Source of the DNA: Ruminococcus flavefaciens AE3010
GTDB taxonomy: Bacteria; Bacillota; Clostridia; Oscillospirales; Ruminococcaceae
NCBI RefSeq assembly: GCF_000526795.1
Contig: NZ_JAGT01000001.1
Coordinates: 1,263,001-1,327,000, forward strand
Length of the DNA: 64,000 nucleotides
Direction of reading: 5' to 3'
Part shown: positions 29,131 to 37,755 of the stretch, piece after piece
How the letters are laid out: every line of letters begins with the position of its first letter
Numbering within the stretch: the first letter of the stretch is position 1
The notes under the pieces: generated by a model
Told to the model about the DNA's origin: nothing
The model's input: the letters and a program-made list of their open reading frames with translations, nothing else
Databases searched by the model: none
Made by a program: the position numbers and the translations under genes

Positions 29131-30621
29131 TTGAAATACAGAAGATTTACCGCGGTACTCCTTGGTCTCAGCATGTTTCTTACAGGCTGCGGCAGTACTG
29201 CTGAACATATAAACAACAAGCAGGATACGACTGAGAGCATATCAGAGGAATTTGCCACAAAGCCAATGCTCACACAGGCTGCTGCTCCTGCGGCAGCTGA
29301 AACTGCTCCCATAACTGTCGCTGCGGAAACAACTGCCGCAGCAACTGATGGTAACGAAAATACCACTTCGCAGCCAACTGACAGCAGCAGCGGCAGCAAT
29401 AACAGCAGCAGTTCAGAAAAGTCCGAGCAGTCTCAGCAGAGCTATAACGAGCCAAGTCATGAGGAATATACCCCGACTGTAACTGCTGCGGCTTATGTAC
29501 ATACCTCAAAGCTCTCTACAGCCAATACCACCACCGCAAAGCGCATGACCACCACGACTACTACCACCTGTAAGGCCACTCCGGAAAGCGTGCTGAAAAA
29601 AATGACGCTTAAACAAAAGGTCTGCCAGATGTTCATGGTGACTCCCGAGGCCATAACGGGCATATCACCAATGGTGGAGGTGGGCAACGGCACCAAAAAA
29701 GCCATGGCTGAATACCCTGTGGGCGGAATAATTTACTTCGCCCAGAATCTAAGCTCCAAGAATCAGATAAAGACCATGATATCCAATACCCAGAGCTTCT
29801 CACGGGAAGCCTGCGGCGTGGGAATTTTCACAGGCATAGATGAGGAGGGCGGCAAGGTGGCAAGATGTGCCGATAAGCTTGGCACCACTGCTTTCAGATC
29901 CATGGAGTACTACGGCAGCGAAAACAATTACAATACCGCATACGATATCGGCTCTACCCTCGCCAAGGACCTGCGGAGTCTCGGCTTCAACGTGGACTTT
30001 GCTCCAGTGGCGGACGTAAATATCAACAAGGGCAACGAGCTCGGCGACCGTATTTTCAGCAGCGACCCAGAAGTAGTTGCAAATATGGTCTGCGGAGTAT
30101 CAAAGGGCTTGCAGGACAACGGCGTAAGCTCCACACTCAAGCATTTCCCGGGACTTGGTGCCGAAAGCGGCAATACACATACAAATTCAACTGTTGTTAT
30201 CGACAGGACTTTAGATGAGCTCCGCAGCACAGAATTCGTACCGTTCAAAAAAGGTATCGACAATGGTACCGACTTCGTTATGGTGGGACATATGTCCGTT
30301 ACAAGCTTCGGTGATCAGCTCCCATGCGACCTGTCTTACAAGGCAGTAACGGAAATGCTCCGCGGCGAGCTGGGCTTCAAGGGCATCGCCATTACGGACG
30401 CTCAGCAGATGTTCACTATCTCACAGGTATACACCTCGGGAGAAGCCGCAAAGCTTTCTGTAAAGGCAGGCATCGACATCATACTCATGCCCGTGGACTA
30501 CAGAGCTGCTGTTGACGAGGTATGCAAGGCTGTGGAAAGCGGAGAGATACCCGAATCCCGCATCGACGAGAGCGTTATGAGGATCCTCGAAAGAAAAGAA
30601 AAGCTGGGGCTCCTTAAATGA
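29131..30621 (+). CDS. Secreted GH3 lipoprotein, NagZ-like
   Basis: 496 residues from TTG 29131, nine bases after CAGGAGG. A lipoprotein signal (LLGLSMFLTGCG) is followed by a Ser/Thr/Gln-rich low-complexity linker to about residue 145 and then a single GH3 N-terminal barrel: KVCQMFMVTPE, GGIIYFAQNL, GIFTGIDEEGG, GFNVDFAPVADVN, the KHFPGLGAESGNTHT loop with the catalytic His of NagZ-type enzymes, and ITDAQQM with the candidate nucleophile Asp. There is no second GH3 domain. By family it is a beta-N-acetylhexosaminidase or beta-glucosidase tethered outside the cell. The long linker suggests reach through the wall. Confidence 0.88.
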   Translation: MKYRRFTAVLLGLSMFLTGCGSTAEHINNKQDTTESISEEFATKPMLTQAAAPAAAETAPITVAAETTAAATDGNENTTSQPTDSSSGSNNSSSSEKSEQSQQSYNEPSHEEYTPTVTAAAYVHTSKLSTANTTTAKRMTTTTTTTCKATPESVLKKMTLKQKVCQMFMVTPEAITGISPMVEVGNGTKKAMAEYPVGGIIYFAQNLSSKNQIKTMISNTQSFSREACGVGIFTGIDEEGGKVARCADKLGTTAFRSMEYYGSENNYNTAYDIGSTLAKDLRSLGFNVDFAPVADVNINKGNELGDRIFSSDPEVVANMVCGVSKGLQDNGVSSTLKHFPGLGAESGNTHTNSTVVIDRTLDELRSTEFVPFKKGIDNGTDFVMVGHMSVTSFGDQLPCDLSYKAVTEMLRGELGFKGIAITDAQQMFTISQVYTSGEAAKLSVKAGIDIILMPVDYRAAVDEVCKAVESGEIPESRIDESVMRILERKEKLGLLK

Positions 30622-30710
30622 CATTTTTGTAATAAAAAAGTCACTCTGCTGTCATTCTGATATGCTATCATATTTACAATGAATAAGCCCATATCAGAAA
30701 GGAGCATACT

Positions 30711-31175
30711 ATGAAAAAACGTAATATAATTATCACCGCAGCAGGAGTTCTTACAGTTTCAGCCGCACTCTTCACAGGTTTCTGGATATATCAGCTAAGC
30801 AAACCGATTCCTGCTGGAACTGCCGATAAGGTTGTTGTAAAACCCATATCATCTGATATTTACTCGGAGGAGGACTACGAAAATGCCGTAAACCGCGTTA
30901 TAGATTTCTTCCCCGAGTTTGAGAACTGTAACCTATTAGAGCTGCGCTATGCAGGCGATGATAAATCCCTCATGGAGACAAAAAACGATCAGAAAACCGC
31001 TCCAAATGAGGAGATCATGGTGCTGCATTCAGATTTTTATGTAAATCCCGAATCTATATTCCACACCTGCAATGACGCATGGAACCATGATTATACCTAC
31101 AAGGACTGGCAATGGTTTCTCGCAAGAACAAAGGACACCGATAACTGGGTAATTACAGGCTACGGCTACTGCTGA
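30711..31175 (+). CDS. Uncharacterised membrane-anchored or secreted protein (154 aa)
   Basis: One N-terminal hydrophobic helix (IIITAAGVLTVSAALFTGFWIYQL), acting as a signal or anchor, precedes a 125-residue extracytoplasmic domain rich in acidic residues and Trp/Tyr near its end (WNHDYTYKDWQWFLARTKDTDNWVITGYGYC). AAAGGAG precedes ATG 30711. I do not recognise a family. It is flanked by the GH3 and GH16 lipoprotein genes, all on the plus strand. Confidence 0.65.
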   Translation: MKKRNIIITAAGVLTVSAALFTGFWIYQLSKPIPAGTADKVVVKPISSDIYSEEDYENAVNRVIDFFPEFENCNLLELRYAGDDKSLMETKNDQKTAPNEEIMVLHSDFYVNPESIFHTCNDAWNHDYTYKDWQWFLARTKDTDNWVITGYGYC

Positions 31176-31183
31176 TGTTATTT

Positions 31184-31212
31184 GCCGCACTCCTTTCGGA
31201 GTGCGGCTTGGT
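31184..31212 (+). terminator. Hairpin after the 154-aa secreted protein gene
   Basis: GCCGCACTCC and GGAGTGCGGC form a perfect 10-bp stem with a TTTC loop; the following T run is weak (TTGGT). Confidence 0.55.
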
Positions 31213-31268
31213 CATATCATATGATTACTATAAATCTGCGGATTTTGCTATAAATTTCAGTCACAAAA

Positions 31269-31277
31269 TGTTATAAT
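31269..31277 (+). promoter_or_regulatory. Extended -10 promoter of the GH16 gene
   Basis: TGTTATAAT forms an extended -10 element 44 bases before the start codon; no good -35 is seen at the right distance. Confidence 0.5.
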
Positions 31278-31320
31278 AGTACCATAAGATAAACTGACTT
31301 TTTCCCAAGGAGGAGTTAAC

Positions 31321-32793
31321 ATGAAAATATCCAAGGCTTTATCCATTGCCGCTGCTCTTTCAATGTTCACATGTGCGGCAGGCTGCGGCGAAAAGAATAA
31401 CTCAGAGCCCGAAAAAAATACCGAAGCCACAACTGCCGAGGCAACAACTGCCGCAGAGGCTGAAACAACTACAGAGGCAGCAACAGCGGCTGTCCCGAAG
31501 ATCGACGATTCCGTTGATGTTCCCGAGATAGAGGGCTACAGCCTGCTCTGGAATGATGAATTCACCGCCGACGCTCTGGACGAGAGCAAGTGGAACTATG
31601 AGCCCCATGAGCCCGGCTGGACAAATGAGGAGTTACAGGAGTACACCACCTCTACCGACAACGTGTTCACACGTGACGGCAAGCTGGTCATCAAGGCTAT
31701 CAAGACCGAAAAGGAAAACAGAACAAAGTACATCACCTATACCTCGGGTAAGGTAACAGGCAAGAAAAAGACCGATTTCACCTACGGTAAAGTTGTGGTA
31801 AGTGCCAAGGTCCCCGAGGGACAGGGCTTATGGCCTGCTATATGGATGATGCCCACCGATGAGGGACACTACGGTCAGTGGCCTAAGTGCGGCGAGATCG
31901 ACATTATGGAGGTCCTCGGCAACGACGTAAACACTGCTTACGGTACACTCCACTACGGTGAGCCCCACGGCGAGATACAGGGTACATGGGGACTGACTGA
32001 GGGCAGCTACGCCGACAGCTTCCATGAGTATTCCGTTGAGTGGGAGCCGGGAGAGATCCGCTGGTACATCGACGGCAACCTCTACAATACCGCCAACGAC
32101 TGGTTCACAGCTGTCAAGGGCGAGGACGAAAAGCCCTACCCTGCTCCTTTCGATCAGCCGTTCTTCGTTCAGATGAACCTTGCTGTAGGCGGAACATGGC
32201 CTGGCAATCCTGATGAGACTACAGATTTTGACAAGGCTGAGTTTGAGATTGACTACGTGAGAGTTTACCAGAAGCCCGAATACGATACTAACGTAAAGAA
32301 GCCCGAAAAGGTATTCCGCGAGGCTCTGGAGGACGGCAACTTCATCTTTAACGGAGACTTCTCCGAAGCTGAGGATCTCACAGATGATGTTAACTGGAAG
32401 TTCCTGCTGTTCAACGGCGGCGAGGGCTCCGCTGAGATAAGGGATAACATGATAGTTATCACCTCCGAAAAGGAAGGCACCGAGGAGTACTCAGTTCAGC
32501 TGGTACAGCCCGATCTTCCTATGATAAAGGGCAAGAAGTACCGTGTTACCTTTGATGCATACGCTGACGAGGACCGCGACATAGTGGTATGTGTTTCTGC
32601 TCCTTCCGCAGGCTGGATACGTTATCTGAAGGATACAAAGCTGGCTCTGACCACCGAGAAGCAGACCTTCACCTATGAATTCGAGATGAAGGACAAGGAC
32701 GACAATAACGGACGCCTTGAATTCAATATGGGCAAGAGAGGCTCCACTGCTACAGTCTATATCTCAAACGTAAGAGTTGAGGAAATAAAATAA
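31321..32793 (+). CDS. GH16 beta-glucanase lipoprotein with C-terminal CBM
   Basis: 490 residues; AAGGAGGAG precedes ATG 31321. A lipoprotein signal (LSMFTCAAGCG) is followed by a Thr/Ala/Glu linker and a GH16 jelly roll (about 75-325) with the catalytic triad Glu192, Asp194 and Glu197 in GEIDIMEVLG, plus GLWPAIWMMP and FVQMNLAVGGTWPG. This sequence is of the laminarinase/licheninase type (beta-1,3 or mixed-linkage glucan). The C-terminal 150 residues resemble CBM4/CBM9-like modules (NFIFNGDFSEAEDL at the start, ATVYISNVRVEEI at the end). No dockerin: it is held at the cell surface by lipid. Next to it is a sensor-GGDEF gene. Confidence 0.92.
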   Translation: MKISKALSIAAALSMFTCAAGCGEKNNSEPEKNTEATTAEATTAAEAETTTEAATAAVPKIDDSVDVPEIEGYSLLWNDEFTADALDESKWNYEPHEPGWTNEELQEYTTSTDNVFTRDGKLVIKAIKTEKENRTKYITYTSGKVTGKKKTDFTYGKVVVSAKVPEGQGLWPAIWMMPTDEGHYGQWPKCGEIDIMEVLGNDVNTAYGTLHYGEPHGEIQGTWGLTEGSYADSFHEYSVEWEPGEIRWYIDGNLYNTANDWFTAVKGEDEKPYPAPFDQPFFVQMNLAVGGTWPGNPDETTDFDKAEFEIDYVRVYQKPEYDTNVKKPEKVFREALEDGNFIFNGDFSEAEDLTDDVNWKFLLFNGGEGSAEIRDNMIVITSEKEGTEEYSVQLVQPDLPMIKGKKYRVTFDAYADEDRDIVVCVSAPSAGWIRYLKDTKLALTTEKQTFTYEFEMKDKDDNNGRLEFNMGKRGSTATVYISNVRVEEIK

Positions 32794-32811
32794 CCATTCA
32801 CCCTATAAGGG

Positions 32812-32843
32812 AACAGCCGTCGTAAAATGTCGGCTGTTTTTTT
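32812..32843 (+). terminator. Terminator of the GH16 gene
   Basis: AACAGCCG and CGGCTGTT around an 11-base loop, followed by TTTTT. Confidence 0.85.
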
Positions 32844-32928
32844 ATTTCTCCGCGCAGGACAAGACCGCAATATTTGGTGATTCCACGTCAAGAATTGCAA
32901 AATCGACAGCCTTTTTCACTATTTTTAC

Positions 32929-32957
32929 TTGAATTTCAATTAAAAATATGTTATAAT
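32929..32957 (+). promoter_or_regulatory. Sigma-A promoter of the LacI-GGDEF gene
   Basis: TTGAAT (32929-32934), 17-base spacer, TATAAT (32952-32957), about 70 bases before the ATG. Confidence 0.75.
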
Positions 32958-33025
32958 ATTATATACTTGATTATTGCTTTAGTTTCATACCACTCGCAAT
33001 CACGCTTAATGCAAAGGAGTTCAAT

Positions 33026-34999
33026 ATGGATAAAACTATTGAAATTGCCGTTATCGTCGCGGGAATAGACGAGGAATACCAGAACGGAGTCATCGACGGC
33101 ATCAGGCACTGTGCCAAAATGAACAACGCCAACATATCATGCTTCTGTGCTTTTGGCGGTATCCTTGCCAACAGTAAATTCGATGTGGGCGAATACAACA
33201 TCTACTCTCTTATAAATTACAGCAAATTCGACGGCGTTATTCTTATGACCAACACTATAAGCTCACCTGTCGATAAAGAAAATATAATATCCAAGGTCAA
33301 GGCTACAGGTCTGCCCGTTACTATCCTCGACTGCGATGAGCACCCCGAATTCTACAATATCAGCATCGATAACTATACCGCCATGCAGGCTATCGTGAGA
33401 CACGTTATCGAAAAACACAACGTTAAGCGTATCAATTACGTATCGGGGCCTATGGCAAATCCAGAGGCTGCCGAAAGATACAAAGCCTTCTGCGACACCA
33501 TAAAGGAGTACTCAATACCCGAGGAATATGACCGCGTCTATTTCGGAGATTTCCGCGGTACAGACGGCAAAAATGCTGTCGATACCTTTATGAGCTCGGG
33601 CTTGCAGCGTCCTCAGGCTATCATATGCGCAAACGACGCTATGGCTCTCGCTGCTGTGGAGGAGCTTGGCAACTTCGGCTATAAGATACCCGATGATATT
33701 ATCGTTACGGGATTTGACAACACCTATAACGCCCGTCACCATCTCCCTGCACTGACAACTGTATCACGTCCTCTTGACGATGCAGGCTTCAAGGCGTGTG
33801 AGATACTCATAGGGCTTATCATCGGCAGAGAATATCCTAAAAATACTATTCTCCATGCTTCCCCCGTATTCTCGGAGAGCTGCGGCTGCGTATCCGCTTC
33901 GGAGACAGATATTTCGGAATACAGAGTTTCCGCATACAAGCTGCTCACCACCTGCAAGAGGGACGTTTCCCTGCTCAACCGTATGACTACGGAGCTTGCG
34001 GATACTCAGGACGCCAACTCCACCATACACACAGTATCCAAGATAATCAACGAGATAAAATTCGACATGTTCTGCCTTTGCCTCTGCTCTAACTGGGATC
34101 AGGTGGTATCTAACGGGCTTAATATCGATCCAAGCGACAACACTGCCTATCAGGTACACGGCTATACTCAGAAAATGATAGCCCCACTGGTGCTTGAAAA
34201 AAATATCAATGACCCCGTTGCGCTATTCGACAGTGCCGATATGTACCCTGCTCCCGTGAAAAAAAGCGGCAGCATCAGCTTCTTTGTACCGCTGCATTTC
34301 GGCGAGCGCTGTCTCGGCTACTATATATTCACAAACAGCAAATTCCCCACAAAGAGCCTTATGTGCCATGCTCTCATGCTCAGCATAAGCAACTCTATCG
34401 AGAATATACGCAAGCTCGTTCACCTCAAGAGCATGATAAAGGAGCTTGATAAGCTGTACGTAATAGACCCGCTCTGCAATATCTACAACAGAAACGGCTT
34501 TATCAGAAATGCGGATCCTATGTTCAAGCATACAAAGGAGACCAAGCAGAAGCTCCTTATCTCATTTATCGATATGGACGGTCTGAAGATCATCAACGAC
34601 TGCTACGGTCATAATGAGGGCGACTTTGCACTTCAGCGCCTTGCAGGAGTGATTTCCGACTGCTGTAAGGGCGGCAGGATATGCGCACGCTTCGGCGGTG
34701 ACGAGTTCATCATCATCGGCGAAAATGCCTGCGAGGAGGACATAAAGGCTCTGGAGACAGTATTCGAGGCACAGCTGGAAAATATAAACAGCATTATCAA
34801 GAAGCCTTACCGGATAACCGCAAGTATAGGAACTATCGTCAGCGAGATAGCAGACGATGTAACTCTATTCAATCTTATAACAATGGCTGACGAAACAATG
34901 TATGCCAAGAAGAAGCGCAAGAGAACTTCACGCTACCTCAGACATACCGACCCGACAGAGGTACACGATCATGAATCATCTTGGGACGATCAGACTTGA
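33026..34999 (+). CDS. LacI-type sugar-sensor domain fused to diguanylate cyclase
   Basis: 657 residues. Residues 1-290 form a periplasmic-binding-protein/LacI effector domain (AVIVAGIDEEYQNGVIDGI, GLPVTILDCDEHPEFYNISIDNYTAM, AIICANDAMALAAVEELGNFGYKIPDDIIVTGFDNT) with neither the LacI helix-turn-helix nor a signal peptide, so it acts in the cytoplasm. The middle (about 310-470) looks like a GAF/linker region. The C-terminal GGDEF domain is intact: Asp516/Asp518 in FIDMDGLKIINDCYGHNEGD and RFGGDEF at 555-561. The inferred role is synthesis of cyclic di-GMP in response to an intracellular sugar. AAAGGAG precedes ATG 33026. The GNAT gene overlaps its last 29 bases. Confidence 0.88.
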   Translation: MDKTIEIAVIVAGIDEEYQNGVIDGIRHCAKMNNANISCFCAFGGILANSKFDVGEYNIYSLINYSKFDGVILMTNTISSPVDKENIISKVKATGLPVTILDCDEHPEFYNISIDNYTAMQAIVRHVIEKHNVKRINYVSGPMANPEAAERYKAFCDTIKEYSIPEEYDRVYFGDFRGTDGKNAVDTFMSSGLQRPQAIICANDAMALAAVEELGNFGYKIPDDIIVTGFDNTYNARHHLPALTTVSRPLDDAGFKACEILIGLIIGREYPKNTILHASPVFSESCGCVSASETDISEYRVSAYKLLTTCKRDVSLLNRMTTELADTQDANSTIHTVSKIINEIKFDMFCLCLCSNWDQVVSNGLNIDPSDNTAYQVHGYTQKMIAPLVLEKNINDPVALFDSADMYPAPVKKSGSISFFVPLHFGERCLGYYIFTNSKFPTKSLMCHALMLSISNSIENIRKLVHLKSMIKELDKLYVIDPLCNIYNRNGFIRNADPMFKHTKETKQKLLISFIDMDGLKIINDCYGHNEGDFALQRLAGVISDCCKGGRICARFGGDEFIIIGENACEEDIKALETVFEAQLENINSIIKKPYRITASIGTIVSEIADDVTLFNLITMADETMYAKKKRKRTSRYLRHTDPTEVHDHESSWDDQT

Positions 35000-35522
35000 A
35001 ACACCAAGGCTTGTCCTCAGACGCTTTGAGGAAAGCGATACGGAAACTGCCTTCTCCGTGTGGACAAGCGACCCGAAGGTAACTCAGTACCTGCGCTGGA
35101 AGAATCACCGCTCCCTGACGCAGATGAAAGAGCTGGGACTTAAATGGATAAATAACTACAATGACCCTCAGTGGTATCACTGGGTCATCGAACCTAAGGA
35201 GATCGGCTTCCCTATCGGCACTATCTCTGCCGCTGCCGTAAACAACGATACCGAGACCGTAGAGGTGGGATTCTGCATCGGCTCGGGCTACTGGGGCATG
35301 GGCTATGTTACGGAGGCATGCGCCGCTGTGATACAGTTCTTCTTCGAGGAGGTCGGCGCCAACAGGATAGAAGCCAAATACGATACCAGAAACAAGGCTT
35401 CGGGGCGTGTTCTGGAAAAATGCGGTCTCACCTATGAGGGGACCCTCAGAAGCTCCGAGCTCATTCAGTCGGGTATCACTGACGTATGCATATACAGTAT
35501 CCTTGCAAGGGATTACTTCTGA
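34971..35522 (+). CDS. RimJ/RimL-type GNAT N-acetyltransferase
   Basis: 183 residues. It starts with ETPRLVLRRFEESDTETAF and has the family CoA region GFCIGSGYWGMGYVTEACAAVIQFFFEE and NKASGRVLEKCGLTYEGTLR. It acetylates a protein N-terminus or a small amine; the substrate is unknown. The ATG at 34971 follows CAGAGG and lies inside the end of the sensor-GGDEF gene (29-base overlap), implying translational coupling. Longer in-frame starts would extend further into that gene and are not favoured. Confidence 0.88.
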   Translation: MNHLGTIRLETPRLVLRRFEESDTETAFSVWTSDPKVTQYLRWKNHRSLTQMKELGLKWINNYNDPQWYHWVIEPKEIGFPIGTISAAAVNNDTETVEVGFCIGSGYWGMGYVTEACAAVIQFFFEEVGANRIEAKYDTRNKASGRVLEKCGLTYEGTLRSSELIQSGITDVCIYSILARDYF

Positions 35523-35529
35523 CACAACA

Positions 35530-35568
35530 AAAAGGACGGCTCAGGGCTATGCCCTAAGCTGTCCTTTC
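35530..35568 (+). terminator. Terminator of the GGDEF-GNAT operon
   Basis: AAAGGACGGCTCAGGGC and GCCCTAAGCTGTCCTTT pair with small mismatches around a short loop; TTTC AATT follows. Confidence 0.7.
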
Positions 35569-35626
35569 AATTGCTGCTCTTTAATTCTTCTACTAAGTCA
35601 CATCACACATCACACTAAAAAATCCG

Positions 35627-37159
35627 TCACAGCAAGGGAGCAAAAATATTAAGTATTGCTCCCGCTATTTTTTTGTATACAGAACGTTTCTCGCAGGCTT
35701 CGGCGGTAATTAGCTCCGATACAGCCGCAGTGCGTTCAAAATCCGCATATATGTCTCCGATAACAGAGCTGTTGTAAAGCACAGAGCCGCACTCAAAATG
35801 CAGGTAGAAGCTTCGGTAGTCAAAATTTATGGTGCCTACTACCGCAGATGTACCGTCGGCTATGCAGGTCTTGGCGTGGATAAATCCGGGAGTGTACTCA
35901 TATATCTTCACTCCCATAGCCGTGAGACGGCTGTAGTTGTTCCACGCTATCATGTGAACATACCACTTGTCGGGGATATGTGGCGTTATTATGCGCACGT
36001 CCACTCCCTTTTTTGCCGCAAAGCCCAGTGCATTGGTCATTTCCTCGTCCAGTATCAGATAGGGCGTGGTAATACACACGCAGCTCCTTGCGTTGTTGAT
36101 AAGCTCAAGGTACACGCTTTTGCCAACAGGCTCTTCGTCAAGAGGAGAATCCGAAAAGGGCTGCACAAAGCCGTCACTGACGGCAGGTACCGCATCAGCT
36201 TTTATTACGGGAGCAAATCTGCGTATCTCTTTGCTCTCGGACTTCTCCCAGAGCTGCATGAACATGACCGTGTAATTCCACACGGCTTTCCCCCGTATCA
36301 TTACAGCGGTATCCTTCCAGTGTCCGAAGCGCTCCTTACGGTTGATATACTCATCGGCAAGATTGGTACCGCCGTTGAATGCGGTATGACCGTCGATTAT
36401 GACTATCTTGCGGTGGTCGCGGTTGTTCTGTACCGATGACACCATGGGACGGAAAGGGTTGAACACCTTGCACTTGACGCCGTTTTCAGACAGCTTTCTG
36501 AATGGCTTCATGGAGTTGAGCATTCCCGTGCCTATGCCGTCGTACATCAGCCGCACGTCAACTCCCGACTTCGCCTTGCGTATGAGGAGCTCCGACATAA
36601 CATCGAACATATAGCCCTCGGTTATTATGAAGAATTCAAGGAATATGAAGCGCTCAGCCTTTTCAAGCTCTTCCACCAGCTTTGAAAACTGTTCTTCTCC
36701 AAGGCTGAAATACTCCGCACAGGTACTGCGGTAAACGGGATACATGCCGTAGTTAGCCACGTACCGTGCAAGATTCACCGAATCGGGACATCTGACTTCC
36801 AGCTCCGCCATGACCTCCTCGTCCTGCACAAGGAGCTCACGGGTCTGCTTCTGATTGCGCATATCGAGAGATTTTGGAAACTGCTGTGTGAGCTTGATGT
36901 ACAGATAGGATACTCCGCCGAGAAGCGGGAAAACACTTATCATTACTATCCATGCCACACGGTAGGATATGGGCTCGCTCTTGTTGGTAATGTATATGAC
37001 CAGAACGATATCCAGCGCTATAAGCGCGATATAGAAGAACACAAAACGCTCGCCCAGACTTGTTACGGCAAGCATAAGGAAGCCTATCTGCAATAAAAGC
37101 AGTATGACAAATGCCGCATTTGAACTCAGTATACTGCTGAGAAATTTTTTAAGCTTCAT
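35627..37159 (-). CDS. cls: Cardiolipin synthase (phospholipase D family)
   Basis: 510 residues. Two N-terminal transmembrane helices (FVILLLLQIGFLMLAV and FYIALIALDIVLVIYI) are followed by two phospholipase-D domains with HKD motifs: HRKIVIIDGHTAFNGGTNLAD and HAKTCIADGTSAVVGTINFD. It joins two phosphatidylglycerols into cardiolipin at the membrane. GGGGTGG precedes ATG 37159. It is monocistronic and divergent from the thioesterase. Confidence 0.93.
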   Translation of the reverse strand: MKLKKFLSSILSSNAAFVILLLLQIGFLMLAVTSLGERFVFFYIALIALDIVLVIYITNKSEPISYRVAWIVMISVFPLLGGVSYLYIKLTQQFPKSLDMRNQKQTRELLVQDEEVMAELEVRCPDSVNLARYVANYGMYPVYRSTCAEYFSLGEEQFSKLVEELEKAERFIFLEFFIITEGYMFDVMSELLIRKAKSGVDVRLMYDGIGTGMLNSMKPFRKLSENGVKCKVFNPFRPMVSSVQNNRDHRKIVIIDGHTAFNGGTNLADEYINRKERFGHWKDTAVMIRGKAVWNYTVMFMQLWEKSESKEIRRFAPVIKADAVPAVSDGFVQPFSDSPLDEEPVGKSVYLELINNARSCVCITTPYLILDEEMTNALGFAAKKGVDVRIITPHIPDKWYVHMIAWNNYSRLTAMGVKIYEYTPGFIHAKTCIADGTSAVVGTINFDYRSFYLHFECGSVLYNSSVIGDIYADFERTAAVSELITAEACEKRSVYKKIAGAILNIFAPLL

Positions 37160-37177
37160 GATCCACCCCGCTAATTA

Positions 37178-37199
37178 TAATGAATACTTGCATTCATTA
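37178..37199. promoter_or_regulatory. Inverted repeat in the cls-thioesterase divergent region
   Basis: TAATGAAT and ATTCATTA form a perfect 8-bp inverted repeat with a 6-base spacer, overlapping TATAAT-like sequence on both strands. Its position between divergent genes suits an operator, but no regulator is identified. Confidence 0.45.
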
Positions 37200-37232
37200 T
37201 ATCATATTTTTACAATGAAAGGAAGTCTTTTT

Positions 37233-37667
37233 TTGAAAAAGCTCAGACCATATGAAAGAAAAGTATTCTACTACGAGACCGATAAAATGGCAGTAGTACA
37301 CCACTCTAACTATATCCGCATTTTTGAGGAAGCCCGCATGCACTACCTGTCAGAAGCAGGTCTGCCATTTGAAAAAATAGAGGCAATGGGTATACTTATG
37401 CCCTGCCTTGCCCTTGATTCAAGCTTCAAGCGTCCCCTTACCTTCGACGAGCCCTTTGCGGTATACATAAAAATGGATAAGTTCAACGGAGCTACCATTC
37501 ACCTTGTATACAAGGTAGTAAGCCGCAGGAGCGGAGAAGTATGCGCTGAGGGAAGCTCAACACACTGCTTCACCGATATGAACATGAAGCCTCTGCGCAC
37601 AAAGCACTCCCACCCCGAGCTTTATGCGGCTATCTCACAGTATCTCAATTACGAATACGACTTCTGA
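37233..37667 (+). CDS. Acyl-CoA thioesterase, 4HBT/YbgC-like
   Basis: About 144 residues of a single hot-dog fold: YYETDKMAVVHHSNYIRIFEEARMHYL is the 4-hydroxybenzoyl-CoA thioesterase signature, with the catalytic Asp in the YETD position. Such enzymes hydrolyse acyl-CoA or acyl-ACP. The start is uncertain: ATG 37215 lies ahead of the ribosome site, whereas AAAGGAAG (37218-37225) is correctly spaced for the TTG at 37233, which I prefer. Confidence 0.85.
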   Translation: MKKLRPYERKVFYYETDKMAVVHHSNYIRIFEEARMHYLSEAGLPFEKIEAMGILMPCLALDSSFKRPLTFDEPFAVYIKMDKFNGATIHLVYKVVSRRSGEVCAEGSSTHCFTDMNMKPLRTKHSHPELYAAISQYLNYEYDF

Positions 37668-37712
37668 GCACTTATAATATCGTTGTCAGGGGATACAGTC
37701 AATATTCATCAT

Positions 37713-37750
37713 AAACAGCCATAAGGAGTATATTTTCCTTATGGCTGTTT
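37713..37750. terminator. Bidirectional terminator between thioesterase and M23 peptidase
   Basis: AAACAGCCATAAGGA and TCCTTATGGCTGTTT form a 15-bp stem with a 9-base loop between the two convergent genes. Confidence 0.85.
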
Positions 37751-37755
37751 ATTGT

